From CAIWHR01 sp963788185 (GTDB taxonomy: Bacteria > Pseudomonadota > Gammaproteobacteria > Burkholderiales > Casimicrobiaceae): a stretch of 64,000 nucleotides of DNA. The position numbers and the translations under genes are program-made. The notes beneath the pieces were generated by a model, which saw only the letters and a list, made by a program, of their open reading frames with translations, did no database searches and had not been told where the DNA came from. The stretch spans positions 171,172 through 235,171 of the forward strand of contig CAWBGE010000013.1 of assembly GCA_963788185.1 (NCBI GenBank). Reading direction: 5' to 3'. Within the stretch, counting starts at the first letter, position 1, and each line of letters opens with the position of its first letter. Below, in pieces: positions 1 to 9,127 of the stretch.

Positions 1-80
1 GCATCAAGATCAGCAGCATTTCCGACGTGACGCCGATTCCGCACAATGGCTGCCGGCCGCCCAAGCGGCGCCGGATCTGA
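1..80 (+). CDS. rpsK: 30S ribosomal protein S11, C-terminal end
   Basis: Only the last 25 codons are present; the gene is cut by the left edge. The reading frame gives the typical S11 tail, including DVTPIPHNGCRPPKRRRI, ending in TGA at 78-80. S11 sits on the platform of the small subunit. Its position directly before rpsD, rpoA and rplQ is the usual alpha operon order. Confidence 0.95.
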   Translation, partial: IKISSISDVTPIPHNGCRPPKRRRI

Positions 81-203
81 CCACTGCGGTTCGCGAACGC
101 GGAACCTTTCCCCATCCGGATGGCAGATCGTCAACGGGGAGAGAGCGCATCGAATCGCAGCCTCACCGATTCATTCATCAACTGATTTCACTGGGATAGC
201 AAC

Positions 204-827
204 GTGGCTCGTTACATCGGACCCAAATGCAAGCTGGCGCGAAGGGAAGGCACCGACCTTTTCCTGAAAAGCGCGCGTCGATCGCTCGACTCCAAGTGCA
301 AGCTGGAAACCAAGCCGGGGCAACACGGCGTGAAGTCCGGCATGCGCATGTCGGATTACGGCAAGCAGCTGCGCGAGAAGCAGAAGCTTCGCCGCACTTA
401 CGGCATTCTCGAACGGCAGTTCCGCCGTTACTTCGCCAATGCGGCCCGAATCAAGGGCTCGACCGGCGAGAACCTGCTGCGCCTGCTCGAGTCGCGTCTC
501 GACAACGTGGTGTACCGGATGGGCATCGGCTCGACCCGCGCCGAAGCGCGCCAGCTCGTCGGCCACTGCTCGATCACGGTCAACGGCAGGATTCTCAACA
601 TCCCCTCGGCGCAGGTCAAGGCCGGCGACGTCGTCTCCGTCACCGAGAAGGCCAAGGGCCAGCTGCGCATCCAGGATTCGCTGCAGCTCGCCGAGAAGGT
701 CGGCTTCCCGTCGTGGGTGGAGGTCGACGTGAAAAAGATGACCGGGGCCTTCAAGGGGTCGCCGGAGCGCTCGGAATTCGCGCAGGACATCAACGAAAGT
801 CTGGTGGTCGAGCTGTACTCGAAGTAA
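204..827 (+). CDS. rpsD: 30S ribosomal protein S4
   Basis: A 207-residue protein of normal S4 length. S4 is a primary 16S rRNA binder, and in well-studied bacteria it is also the translational repressor of the alpha operon. The N-terminus MARYIGPKCKLARREG and the S4 RNA-binding fold (about residues 95-155, with RLDNVVYRMGI and the conserved NGR) are clear. Translation starts at a GTG, since the conserved MARY begins exactly there. Only two cysteines (9 and 32) occur in the N-terminal arm, so a full four-cysteine zinc site is absent. The gene follows rpsK by 123 nt and precedes rpoA by 41 nt, within one operon. Confidence 0.98.
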   Translation: MARYIGPKCKLARREGTDLFLKSARRSLDSKCKLETKPGQHGVKSGMRMSDYGKQLREKQKLRRTYGILERQFRRYFANAARIKGSTGENLLRLLESRLDNVVYRMGIGSTRAEARQLVGHCSITVNGRILNIPSAQVKAGDVVSVTEKAKGQLRIQDSLQLAEKVGFPSWVEVDVKKMTGAFKGSPERSEFAQDINESLVVELYSK

Positions 828-868
828 CCGCCCGGCTTGCCGGTTTGAGATTCGCTTAGGGATTTCGC

Positions 869-1846
869 ATGCAGAGCAATGCCTTGTTGAAACCGCGCAT
901 CATCGACGTGCAGTCTACGTCGCCATTCCACGCCAAGGTCGTGATGGAGCCGTTCGAGCGGGGCTACGGCCATACGCTCGGCAATGCGCTTCGCCGCGTC
1001 CTGCTGTCGTCCATGCCGGGGTATGCCCCGACCGAGGTCCGCATCACCGGGGTGCTGCACGAGTACTCCGCGCTCGACGGCGTGCAGGAGGACGTCGTCG
1101 ACATCCTCCTGAACCTGAAGGGGGTGGTGCTGAAGCTGCACAACCGCGATCACGTGCTGCTGAAGCTCGCCAAGAACGGCGAGGGAGCCGTCACCGCGGC
1201 CGACATCGAGCCCAACCACGACGTCGAGATCATCAATCCCGAACACGTGATCGCCCATCTCACGGCAGGCGGCAAGCTGGAGATGGAGATCAAGGTCGAG
1301 CGCGGCCGCGGTTACCAGCCGGCGACCGCGCGGGTGAAGCCCGAGGGCGGGCGCACGATCGGCAGCATTCTCCTCGACGCGTCGTTCAGCCCGGTCCGCC
1401 GCGTGAGCTACTCGGTGGAGAGCGCGCGCGTCGAACAGCGCACCGACCTCGACAAGCTGGTGCTCGACATCGAGACCAACGGCGTGGTGGAGCCGGAGCA
1501 GGCGGTGCGCTATGCCGCTTCGGTGCTGGTCGAGCAGCTCTCGGTGTTTGCCGACCTGCAGGGGACGGACAGCCCGCTGGCCGAGCGTTCCGCGCCGCAG
1601 GTCGATCCGATCCTGCTGCGCCCGGTCGACGACCTCGAACTCACCGTGCGTTCGGCCAATTGCCTCAAGGCCGAGAACATCTATTACATCGGCGACCTCA
1701 TCCAGCGCACCGAAACCGAGCTGCTCAAGACTCCCAACCTCGGCCGCAAGTCGCTGAACGAAATCAAGGAAGTGCTCGCCTCGCGCGGGCTGTCGCTCGG
1801 CATGAAGCTCGAGAACTGGCCCCCGGCCGGACTCGATCGTCCGTAA
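869..1846 (+). CDS. rpoA: DNA-directed RNA polymerase subunit alpha
   Basis: A 325-residue alpha subunit, the normal length for Betaproteobacteria. The N-terminal assembly domain contains the GYGHTLGNALRRVLLSS segment used for dimerisation. The C-terminal domain (about residues 245-310, with NCLKAENIYYIGDL and LGRKSLNEIKEVL) contacts UP elements and activators. It is fourth in the alpha operon; rplQ follows 30 nt later. No irregularities were seen. Confidence 0.98.
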   Translation: MQSNALLKPRIIDVQSTSPFHAKVVMEPFERGYGHTLGNALRRVLLSSMPGYAPTEVRITGVLHEYSALDGVQEDVVDILLNLKGVVLKLHNRDHVLLKLAKNGEGAVTAADIEPNHDVEIINPEHVIAHLTAGGKLEMEIKVERGRGYQPATARVKPEGGRTIGSILLDASFSPVRRVSYSVESARVEQRTDLDKLVLDIETNGVVEPEQAVRYAASVLVEQLSVFADLQGTDSPLAERSAPQVDPILLRPVDDLELTVRSANCLKAENIYYIGDLIQRTETELLKTPNLGRKSLNEIKEVLASRGLSLGMKLENWPPAGLDRP

Positions 1847-1876
1847 CCCCCGAGCGCGACACGAAGGAAGAACATC

Positions 1877-2272
1877 ATGCGCCATCGTCACGGCCTGCGG
1901 AAACTCAATCGCACCAGCAGCCATCGCCTCGCGATGCTGCGCAACATGACCAACTCGCTGCTGACGCACGAGGTCATCAAGACCACGTTGCCGAAAGCCA
2001 AGGAACTGCGCCGCGTCGCGGAACCGATGATCACGCTGGGCAAGACGCCCACGCTGGCCAATCGCCGCCTGGCGTTCGACCGTCTGCGCGACCGCGATGT
2101 CGTCACCAAGCTCTTCAACGAGCTGGGGCCGCGCTACCAGGCGCGTCCGGGCGGCTATCTGCGCATCCTCAAGTTCGGGTTCCGCCAGGGCGACAACGCG
2201 CCGATGGCGCTGGTCGAGCTCGTCGACCGTCCCGCGCCTGCGGTTGAGGCGGCGCCGGCAAAGGCCGAGTAG
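1877..2272 (+). CDS. rplQ: 50S ribosomal protein L17
   Basis: A 131-residue L17 starting MRHRHGLRKLNRTSSHR, the near-invariant family start. It continues through the LPKAKELRRVAEP region and ends in a short Ala/Pro-rich tail typical of Betaproteobacteria. L17 lies near the peptide exit tunnel of the large subunit. An AAGGAAG ribosome-binding site lies just upstream of the ATG. It is the last gene of the alpha operon and is followed by a strong terminator. Confidence 0.98.
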   Translation: MRHRHGLRKLNRTSSHRLAMLRNMTNSLLTHEVIKTTLPKAKELRRVAEPMITLGKTPTLANRRLAFDRLRDRDVVTKLFNELGPRYQARPGGYLRILKFGFRQGDNAPMALVELVDRPAPAVEAAPAKAE

Positions 2273-2314
2273 GCGGCGGCTTCCGTCGGCAGCAGCCGAC
2301 GGGCAAGGAACAAG

Positions 2315-2342
2315 ACCGGGCCTTCGCGCCCGGTTTTTCTTT
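2315..2342 (+). terminator. Rho-independent terminator of the alpha operon
   Basis: ACCGGGC (2315-2321) pairs with GCCCGGT (2328-2334) around a CTTCGC loop and is followed by TTTTTCTTT. It lies 43 nt after the rplQ stop and closes the ribosomal operon. Confidence 0.92.
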
Positions 2343-2446
2343 GTTTCGTGAAGGAGGCGTGCTGCCGCGGGTACTCGGCGGCTGCGGAGCGTCCGACCGA
2401 ACTCACCGTCGGCGGACGCCCCGAATGCGACGCCTGCGTCTACTCG

Positions 2447-2893
2447 TTACCCCGGAATCTCCGGCTCGACAAGGTTCGCAAGCTGCGCGAGCGACTCCTG
2501 CCAGCCGAGGTAGCACATCTCGAGCGGAATGGCCTCGGGCACGCCTTCCTGGACCACGTCGATTTCAGTGCCGCAGGACACCTGCCTCAAGGTGACGATG
2601 GTCTGCATTTCTCCCGGCAGGTTCGGATCGTCGAAGGCGTCCGTATAGCGAATCTTCTCGAAGGGCACGAGTTCGCGGTACTCGCCACCGAAGGAGTGAC
2701 CTTTGCCGGTCGTGAAATTCGTGAACGACATCCTGTAGGTGCCCCCTGCCTTGACGTCCATATGATGGACCTTGCAGGTGTACCCGTACGGCGGAAGCCA
2801 CTTGGTCATTGCTTCGGGGTCCAGGAACGCGCGATAGACGCGCTCCGGAGGTGCACGGAAAACGCGGTGAAGCCGGATGGTGCCTGTGGACAT
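2447..2893 (-). CDS. SRPBCC / AHSA1-family protein
   Basis: A 148-residue protein of the START-like AHSA1 group (activator of Hsp90 ATPase homologue 1 type). Members bind small hydrophobic ligands in a helix-grip fold; no specific function can be assigned. The N-terminal strand TIRLHRVFRAPPERVYRAF, the WLPPYGY motif and the GGEYRELVPFEKIRYT segment are typical. The start at 2893 was chosen because GAGGTGA lies just upstream, whereas longer in-frame starts add 37 unrelated residues. It stands alone, pointing towards the alpha operon terminator. Confidence 0.85.
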   Translation of the reverse strand: MSTGTIRLHRVFRAPPERVYRAFLDPEAMTKWLPPYGYTCKVHHMDVKAGGTYRMSFTNFTTGKGHSFGGEYRELVPFEKIRYTDAFDDPNLPGEMQTIVTLRQVSCGTEIDVVQEGVPEAIPLEMCYLGWQESLAQLANLVEPEIPG

Positions 2894-3110
2894 GATCAGA
2901 TCACCTCGCTGTAATCGCCGCGTGGCGGGAATTGGTTCCTGGGCGGAGCCGGGGAGCGCGGATCGAACGACCTTGCAATGCCCAACCGTTGCGCCCGGCA
3001 CCACGCGTGCGGTGCCCGCAGAAGTTTACCGCGTGACTCTTCGATGAGGCGCATCGATGCGTTCACGGAACCCGATATTCGGGCTGCGCGCCCGCGCCCC
3101 TTCCTGGCGA

Positions 3111-3896
3111 TCACGCGATCGCCGCCACCTTCAACGCCTCGACCCGGATCTCCTCGGTCAGGCGGGCCTTGAGCGCGGAGAACTCGGGCGTCGTCTTCAG
3201 CGTGTAGTGTCGCGGATGCGGCAGCTCGACCGCGACCTCCGCCTTGATGTGTCCGGGGCGCGCGCTCATGACGACCACGCGGCCCGCCATGAAGATGGCC
3301 TCCTCGATGTCGTGAGTGACGAACAGCACGGTCTTCTTCTCGGACTCCCAGATGCCGAGCAGCAGTTCCTGCATCAGCCCGCGTGTCTGGTTGTCGAGCG
3401 CGCCGAAGGGCTCGTCGAGCAACAGGATCTTCGGCCCGTTGGCGAGCGCTCGCGCGATGGCGGTCCGCTGCTGCATGCCGCCGGACAGCATCTTCGGAAA
3501 GTGATGCTCGAATCCCGAGAGCCCGACCTTGGCAATGTAGTGATCGACGATCGCGCGCTGTTCGGCGGCCGGCATGCCCTTCTCGCGCAGGCCGAAGGAA
3601 ATGTTCTGGCGCACGGTGAGCCACGGAAACAGCGTGTAGGACTGGAACACCATGCCGCGGTCGGCGCCGGGTCGCTCCACCGGTGCGCCGTCGAGCAGCA
3701 CCCGGCCGGTGGTCGGCCGATCCAGGCCGGCGACGATGCGCAGCAGCGTCGACTTGCCGCAACCGGAAGGCCCCAGGATGGTGATGAAGTCGTTGTCGGC
3801 GACGGTCAGGTGGGTGGGCTGCAGCGCCTCGGTGGGCGGGCCGCCACGCACGCCGGGAAAGGTGCGCCCTACGCCTTCGACGCGGAGCTTGCTCAT
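3111..3896 (-). CDS. NitT/TauT-type ABC transporter, ATP-binding protein
   Basis: A 261-residue ATPase of the nitrate/sulfonate/taurine importer class. Walker A is GPSGCGKST (about 42-50), the signature is LSGGMQQR, Walker B is ILLLDEPFGALD and the switch histidine is in VTHDIEEA. It is the distal gene of a three-gene minus-strand unit (binding protein, permease, ATPase) and lies 10 nt after the permease gene. The family fits import of a small anion or organic nutrient, but the sequence alone does not show the substrate. Confidence 0.92.
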   Translation of the reverse strand: MSKLRVEGVGRTFPGVRGGPPTEALQPTHLTVADNDFITILGPSGCGKSTLLRIVAGLDRPTTGRVLLDGAPVERPGADRGMVFQSYTLFPWLTVRQNISFGLREKGMPAAEQRAIVDHYIAKVGLSGFEHHFPKMLSGGMQQRTAIARALANGPKILLLDEPFGALDNQTRGLMQELLLGIWESEKKTVLFVTHDIEEAIFMAGRVVVMSARPGHIKAEVAVELPHPRHYTLKTTPEFSALKARLTEEIRVEALKVAAIA

Positions 3897-3906
3897 CGCG
3901 TTGCCG

Positions 3907-4680
3907 TCACGCCAGCGACCACGGAAACAGCCGCTGGTTTGCCCACTTGAACAGGAAGTCGGATACGAGTCCGATGGCCCCGATGACGATGATGCCGAAG
4001 ATGATCTGCCCGGTGTTGAGCAGCGCCTGGCTGTCGGTGATCATGTGGCCGATGCCCGATGACGCCCCGATCAGCTCGGCGACGATCACGTAGGTCCATG
4101 CCCAGCCGAGGACCAGGCGCAGCGTTTCGGCGATCGCGGGCGCGGCGCTCGGCAGCAGCACGCGGCGCACCACGCCGGTCGACGACGCGCCAAGCGTGTA
4201 TGCGGCCTCGACCAGGTCGCGGCGTGTCGCCCCGACGGTCACCGCGACCATGAGCACGATCTGGAAGAACGAACCGATGAAGATGACCAGCAGCTTCTGC
4301 ATCTCGCCGATGCCCGCCCACAGGATCAGCAGCGGGATGAACGCCGAAGCCGGCAGGTAGCGGGCGAACGAGACGAAGGGCTCGAAAAAGGCCTCCACGG
4401 GCTTGTACGCGCCCATGGCGATGCCCAGCGGGACCGCGAGCACGGTGGCGAGGATGAAGCCGCCCACGACGCGCCAGACGGTCATCCCGACGTCCTTGGC
4501 GAAGCCGTGCACGGCGAACAGCGCGTAGCCCTCGCGCAGCATCGTGATCGGGTCGGCGAGGAACGTGCGCGACACGAACCCGCCGAACGTGGCGGCACTC
4601 CAGACGGCGAAGAAGACGACAAAGAATCCGACGCCGAGAACGACGCGGCGCGGCGCGGAGACGGCCTTCAGCGGTGTCAT
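3907..4680 (-). CDS. NitT/TauT-type ABC transporter permease
   Basis: A 257-residue inner-membrane permease with about six hydrophobic helices. The first is VVLGVGFFVVFFAVWSAATF. The cytoplasmic EAA loop, EAAYTLGASSTGVVRRVLLP, contacts the ATPase. Length and layout match SsuC/TauC/NrtB-type permeases. It lies between the binding-protein and ATPase genes with an 81-nt gap on the upstream side and 10 nt downstream, so the three are very likely cotranscribed. Confidence 0.92.
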   Translation of the reverse strand: MTPLKAVSAPRRVVLGVGFFVVFFAVWSAATFGGFVSRTFLADPITMLREGYALFAVHGFAKDVGMTVWRVVGGFILATVLAVPLGIAMGAYKPVEAFFEPFVSFARYLPASAFIPLLILWAGIGEMQKLLVIFIGSFFQIVLMVAVTVGATRRDLVEAAYTLGASSTGVVRRVLLPSAAPAIAETLRLVLGWAWTYVIVAELIGASSGIGHMITDSQALLNTGQIIFGIIVIGAIGLVSDFLFKWANQRLFPWSLA

Positions 4681-4761
4681 GACCCGGGCGTTGCGTCGGG
4701 CGCCGCGACAGGGATTCCCGCGCGGGGCGGGAATGCTGTCCGCGCCGGCCGGCGGCAGGCG

Positions 4762-5712
4762 CTACTTGATGTACGAAGCGTCGATGAACCCGTCGATGTC
4801 CGGAATCGCACGGATGTTGCCGATCTCGAGCAGCAGGGCGGCGGCTTCCTTGCTGAACGCCTGGATCTCGCCGGCGAAGAATTTCCGGTTGGCCGCCTTG
4901 TCCTGCCAGCGCAGGAACGACGCCGACTTCGCGAACTGCTCGCCGGTCTGCTTGACGTCGGCCCCCATGATCTCGTAGCTCTTCGCGGGCTGCGCCTTGA
5001 TCATCTCGACCGCTTCGAAATAGCTGTCGACCATCGCCTGCACGGCCTTCGGATTTTCCTTGATGAATTTCGGCGTGCAGCCGAAGGTGTCCATCACCAT
5101 CGGGTACTCGAGGGTCGTGGCGATGATCTTGCCGGACTCCGGCTTGTCGCGCACCGTCGACAGGTACGGTTCGTACGTGAACGCCGCGTCGTTCTGGCCG
5201 GAGACGAATGCCTGCGCCGATGCCTGCGGGCTCATCGTTGCGACGGTGACGTCCTTGATCGACAGGCCGTTCTTCTTGAGCATCCAGGCAAGGCCGAAGT
5301 ACGGCGACGTGCCCGGCGCATCGACGCCGACCGTCTTGCCCTTGAGGTCGGCGATCCTGGCGATGTTGTTGCGAACCGCGAGGCCGTCTGCGCCATAGGA
5401 CTTGTCGAGCTGGACCAGTTGCGTGATCGGCACGCCGTTGGCGTTCCAGACGATGTAGGTCTCGACCGTGGTCGCCGCGCACTGGACATCGCCGGAGGCG
5501 ATCGCAAGGTGGCGATCCTTCGCGGGAATCTTCTTGATCGTCACGTCGACGCCGTTTTTCTTGAAGATGCCCGCTTCCTTGGCGAGCGTCAGCGGCGCAA
5601 ACCCGGTCCACCCGGAAATGCCGATGTTCACCTTGGTTTCCTGGGCGGCGGCGGGGAGGCAGATCAGCGCGGCGGTCGCGAGCAGCAGCGCGGGCGGGAG
5701 TTTGTGGGACAT
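4762..5712 (-). CDS. NitT/TauT-type ABC transporter substrate-binding protein
   Basis: A 316-residue periplasmic binding protein. Residues 1 to about 24 form a signal peptide ending AAAQ. The mature part opens with VNIGISGWTGFAPLTLAKEA, the usual first strand and helix of NrtA/SsuA/TauA-like proteins. The segment DLKGKTVGVDAPGTSPYFGL is also typical. Related proteins are annotated for taurine, sulfonates, nitrate or urea-related compounds, and I cannot choose among them. It is the first gene of the importer and is divergent from the hut operon, so shared control is possible but not shown. Confidence 0.9.
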   Translation of the reverse strand: MSHKLPPALLLATAALICLPAAAQETKVNIGISGWTGFAPLTLAKEAGIFKKNGVDVTIKKIPAKDRHLAIASGDVQCAATTVETYIVWNANGVPITQLVQLDKSYGADGLAVRNNIARIADLKGKTVGVDAPGTSPYFGLAWMLKKNGLSIKDVTVATMSPQASAQAFVSGQNDAAFTYEPYLSTVRDKPESGKIIATTLEYPMVMDTFGCTPKFIKENPKAVQAMVDSYFEAVEMIKAQPAKSYEIMGADVKQTGEQFAKSASFLRWQDKAANRKFFAGEIQAFSKEAAALLLEIGNIRAIPDIDGFIDASYIK

Positions 5713-5848
5713 CGATATCTCCGGAAGTCGTGGGCAATGACCAGGCGCAAACGGGAGAATCTAGGCGGCAACGGCCCCTGCTGTCAATGACAATTGCAGT
5801 CGCACGATCACGGTGCGGGCAGCCGGGTCCGAGCCGAGCCCGGGCGCG

Positions 5849-5878
5849 TTGGCGACGCGGCCGGGTTCACTCTACAAT
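5849..5878 (+). promoter_or_regulatory. Predicted sigma-70 promoter of the hut operon
   Basis: TTGGCG (5849-5854) and TACAAT (5873-5878) are separated by 18 nt. They lie 50 nt before the hutD start in the gap between divergent operons. This is a match by eye only. Confidence 0.5.
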
Positions 5879-5927
5879 CTGCCAGGGGAGATGCTGCGTT
5901 TCAGGCGGCACGGCCCCGCCCCACTTC

Positions 5928-6518
5928 ATGGCTGCTGCCCGACTCATTCCCCCTGCCGACTTCCGCCCGATGCCGTGGAAGAACGGTCGCGGGCGCACGG
6001 CCGAGATCCACGTGCATCCCGCGAGTGCCGGTCTCGCCGGCCTCGACTGGCGGGCGAGCCTCGCCGACGTTGAAGACGACGGGCCGTTCTCGTCCTTCGC
6101 CGGCACCGACCGCACGCTGGTGCTGCTCGAAGGCAACGGCATTCGCCTGTCGGGCGACGGTGTCGACGTCGCGCTGCACGCGGCTTTCGACACCTGCGAA
6201 TTCAGCGGCGACATCGCGATCCGCGGTACGTTGATCGACGGCCCGGTGCGCGACTTCAACCTGATGTTGCGGCGCGACCGGATCCGTGGCGGCATCACCA
6301 TCGTGCGGCGCTTGCCTGCGTTCATTCCCGCCGCGCGATTCGTGCTGTGTTATGCCGCTGCCGGAACACAGCACTGCGTGCTCGATGGCCAGGCGCCCAT
6401 CGAGTTGTCGCAAGGACATGCGCTGCTGGTCGAAGGGGGCGAGGGTGAGCCCGGCCTTGTCGTGCGACCGGCGACGTCCGCTGCTGCGGCGCTGGTCGCG
6501 ACGATGGATCCTCGATGA
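5928..6518 (+). CDS. hutD: HutD family protein
   Basis: A 196-residue cupin-like HutD protein. HutD is a conserved companion of histidine-utilisation operons; it has been proposed to limit pathway activity, but its biochemical role is not settled. The N-terminal RPMPWKNGRGRTAEI segment is the family hallmark (a conserved W-KNG-G-T motif). The start was taken at the ATG that gives this normal N-terminus. Its stop overlaps the hutF start as ATGA, showing translational coupling at the head of the operon. Confidence 0.9.
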   Translation: MAAARLIPPADFRPMPWKNGRGRTAEIHVHPASAGLAGLDWRASLADVEDDGPFSSFAGTDRTLVLLEGNGIRLSGDGVDVALHAAFDTCEFSGDIAIRGTLIDGPVRDFNLMLRRDRIRGGITIVRRLPAFIPAARFVLCYAAAGTQHCVLDGQAPIELSQGHALLVEGGEGEPGLVVRPATSAAAALVATMDPR

Positions 6519-7897
6519 AGCTCCACGCCGCGTCGGCGTTGCTGCCCGGCGGTTGGGCCGACGACGTCCTCATCGAGATCGACGCGGACGGGATGATCGC
6601 CGCGGTCGGCGCGGGCGCGTCGCCCGGCGACGCGCTGCGGGCATCGGGCCCCGTCGTCCCCGGCATGCCGAACCTGCATTCGCATGCGTTCCAGCGTGCG
6701 CTCGCGGGTCGCACGGGGCGGGCGGCGGCTGACGGGGACAGCTTCTGGAACTGGCGCAGCGCGATGTACGGTTTTCTCGACCGCGTCGACGCCGACGGCT
6801 TTGCGGCGATCACGAGCCAGGCGTACGTGGAGATGCTGAAGGCAGGGTACACGTCGGTGGCCGAGTTTCACTACGTCCACCATGACGCCGCCGGGAAGCC
6901 TTATGCGGACGCCGCCGAACTGTCCTGCCGCGTCGTCGGAGCGGCACGCGAAGCCGGGATTGCCTTGACGCTCCTGCCGGTGTTCTACGCGCACGCGGGA
7001 TTCGGCGGGACGCCGCCGCTTGCCGGGCAGCGCCGATTCATACAATCGACGGACAGCTACGCGCGGCTGATCGAACTGCTGCTGCGCGCGCAGAGTCGAT
7101 CAAGCGTTGCCGAAGGGGACCGCTTTGTCCTCGGCGTGGCGCCACACAGCCTGCGCGCGGCAACGCCAGCCGAGTTGGCGATCGTCGTGGCGCTGTGCCC
7201 GCGCGATGGGCCGGTGCACATCCATGCCGCCGAGCAGGTTGAGGAAGTCGACCAATGCGTCGCCGCCACCGGAGCGCGCCCTGTCGAATGGCTGATGAAC
7301 CACGCCGCCATCGACGCCCGCTGGTGTCTCGTGCACGCGACGCACCTGACGCCGGCCGAGACCACGCGGCTGGCGGCGAGCGCTGCCGTCGCGGGTCTCG
7401 CGCCGACGACCGAGGCCGATCTTGGCGACGGAACCTTTCCCGCCGCCGCGTTCCAGCGTGCGGGAGGCACCATCGGCGTCGGCAGCGATTCCAACACCGT
7501 CATCGATCCCTTCGTCGAACTGCGGCAGCTCGAATGGTCGCAGCGCCTCTCGCTCCAGCGCCGCAACGTGCTGGTGGCGGGCGCGGGCGAGAACACCACC
7601 GTGGGTGCCGCGCTGTGGGCGGCGGCGGCGCGCGGCGGGGCGCAGGCACTGCTCCAGCCCGTCGGTGCCATCGCGCCGGCGCGGCGGGCGGATCTGGTCG
7701 TGCTGGACACGCGCGACCCCGTCCAGGATGTCCAGCGCAGCGAGGACGTGCTGGATGCCGCGATCTTCGGCGGCGTGCGGCGGCCGGTGCGCGACGTGCT
7801 GGTCGCAGGTCGGTGGGTCGTTCGCGATGGCATGCACGCCCAGGAGGAAGCCGTGCGCTCGCGGTTCCGCCGCGCGCTTTCGGCCTGCTTCGGTTGA
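6515..7897 (+). CDS. hutF: Formimidoylglutamate deiminase
   Basis: A 460-residue amidohydrolase that converts N-formimidoyl-L-glutamate to N-formyl-L-glutamate plus ammonia in the five-step histidine pathway. Metal-binding features are LHSHAFQRAL after the first beta strand, HIHAAEQ, LVHATHL and the GVGSDSN strand. The C-terminus returns to the small beta-sandwich domain (ADLVVLDTRDP). It overlaps hutD by 4 nt and is followed by hutI, with the enzyme for the next step (hutG) further down, so the operon encodes the HutF/HutG branch. Confidence 0.95.
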   Translation: MKLHAASALLPGGWADDVLIEIDADGMIAAVGAGASPGDALRASGPVVPGMPNLHSHAFQRALAGRTGRAAADGDSFWNWRSAMYGFLDRVDADGFAAITSQAYVEMLKAGYTSVAEFHYVHHDAAGKPYADAAELSCRVVGAAREAGIALTLLPVFYAHAGFGGTPPLAGQRRFIQSTDSYARLIELLLRAQSRSSVAEGDRFVLGVAPHSLRAATPAELAIVVALCPRDGPVHIHAAEQVEEVDQCVAATGARPVEWLMNHAAIDARWCLVHATHLTPAETTRLAASAAVAGLAPTTEADLGDGTFPAAAFQRAGGTIGVGSDSNTVIDPFVELRQLEWSQRLSLQRRNVLVAGAGENTTVGAALWAAAARGGAQALLQPVGAIAPARRADLVVLDTRDPVQDVQRSEDVLDAAIFGGVRRPVRDVLVAGRWVVRDGMHAQEEAVRSRFRRALSACFG

Positions 7898-7901
7898 TCT
7901 C

Positions 7902-9119
7902 GTGACGCACCGCTTCGACCTCCTCGTCACCGGCGTCCATCTCGCCACGATGGGCGAAGGTTCGCCCTACGGCGCGGTCCACGACGGCGCGATCGGCATC
8001 GTCGGCGACACGATCGTCTGGTGCGGATCCGAGGCGCAACTGCCCGCCGGCGCCGATGCCAAGCGGCGTGTCGACCGGCCGGCTGCATGGGCGACGCCCG
8101 GCCTCATCGACTGCCACACGCATCTCGTCTACGCCGGCAATCGCGCCGCCGAATTCGAGGCGCGTCTCAAGGGTTCGACCTACGCCGACATTGCGCGCGC
8201 CGGCGGGGGCATCAACGCGACCGTGCGCGCCACGCGGGCGGCGAGCGAGGACGATCTCGTCGCGGCGTCGCGACCAAGGCTCGCGGCGCTGCTGGCGGAA
8301 GGCGTGACGACGGTGGAGATCAAGTCCGGTTACGGCCTCGATGCCGCGAACGAAATCAAGCAGCTCCTCGCCGCGCGAAGACTCGGCGTCCTGCTCGGCG
8401 TCGACGTGCGCACGACACTGCTGGCCGCGCATGCGTTGCCGCCCGAGTACGCCGGTCGCGCCGATGCGTACGTCGATGCGATCTGCGACACGATCATTCC
8501 CGCGGTCGCGGACCTGGGCATCGCCGACGCCGTCGACGCGTTCTGCGAGACGATCGGCTTCACGCCGGAGCAGACGCGGCGCGTCTTCGCGGCGGCCGGC
8601 GCGGCGGGCATTCCGGTGAAGCTGCACGCCGACCAGCTGTCCAACCTGGGTGGCGCCGCACTGGCGGCGGAGCATCGTGCGCTGTCCGCCGATCATCTCG
8701 AGTACTCCGATGTCGCCGGCGTTGCCGCGATGGCGCGAGCCGGCACCGTCGCGGTGCTGCTGCCCGGCGCCTACTACGCGCTGCGCGAGCGGCAGCCGCC
8801 ACCGGTCGAAGCACTCCGGGCGCATTGCGTGCCCATCGCCATCGCGACCGACTGCAACCCCGGAACCTCGCCGGTGACCTCGCTGCTCCTGATGCTCAAC
8901 ATGGCATGCACGTTGTTCCGGCTGACGTCCGAAGAGGCCCTGGCCGGCGTCACCCGCCACGCCGCGCGCGCACTGGGGCTCGACGATCGCGGCGTGCTGG
9001 CCCCGGGCCTGCGGGCCGACATCGCCTTCTGGAACATCGACACGCCCGGCGAACTTGCCTATCGGATCGGGGGCAATCCGCTGGCGGCGGTGGTGCGCGC
9101 CGGAGATTGGATCGAATAG
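7902..9119 (+). CDS. hutI: Imidazolonepropionase
   Basis: A 405-residue amidohydrolase that opens 4-imidazolone-5-propionate to N-formimidoylglutamate, the step before HutF. Motifs are CHTHLVYAGNRAAEF (metal HxH and substrate residues), KLHADQLSN, SADHLEY and IATDCNPGTSP. A GTG start 4 nt after the hutF stop gives the expected length; there is no better start nearby. hutH and hutU, the first two pathway genes, are not in the window. Confidence 0.95.
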   Translation: MTHRFDLLVTGVHLATMGEGSPYGAVHDGAIGIVGDTIVWCGSEAQLPAGADAKRRVDRPAAWATPGLIDCHTHLVYAGNRAAEFEARLKGSTYADIARAGGGINATVRATRAASEDDLVAASRPRLAALLAEGVTTVEIKSGYGLDAANEIKQLLAARRLGVLLGVDVRTTLLAAHALPPEYAGRADAYVDAICDTIIPAVADLGIADAVDAFCETIGFTPEQTRRVFAAAGAAGIPVKLHADQLSNLGGAALAAEHRALSADHLEYSDVAGVAAMARAGTVAVLLPGAYYALRERQPPPVEALRAHCVPIAIATDCNPGTSPVTSLLLMLNMACTLFRLTSEEALAGVTRHAARALGLDDRGVLAPGLRADIAFWNIDTPGELAYRIGGNPLAAVVRAGDWIE

Positions 9120-9127
9120 GAGCGCCG

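Noticed and set aside
428..1969. A 513-codon minus-strand frame opposite rpsD and rpoA
   Set aside because: It lies antisense to two highly conserved genes and has no recognisable domain.
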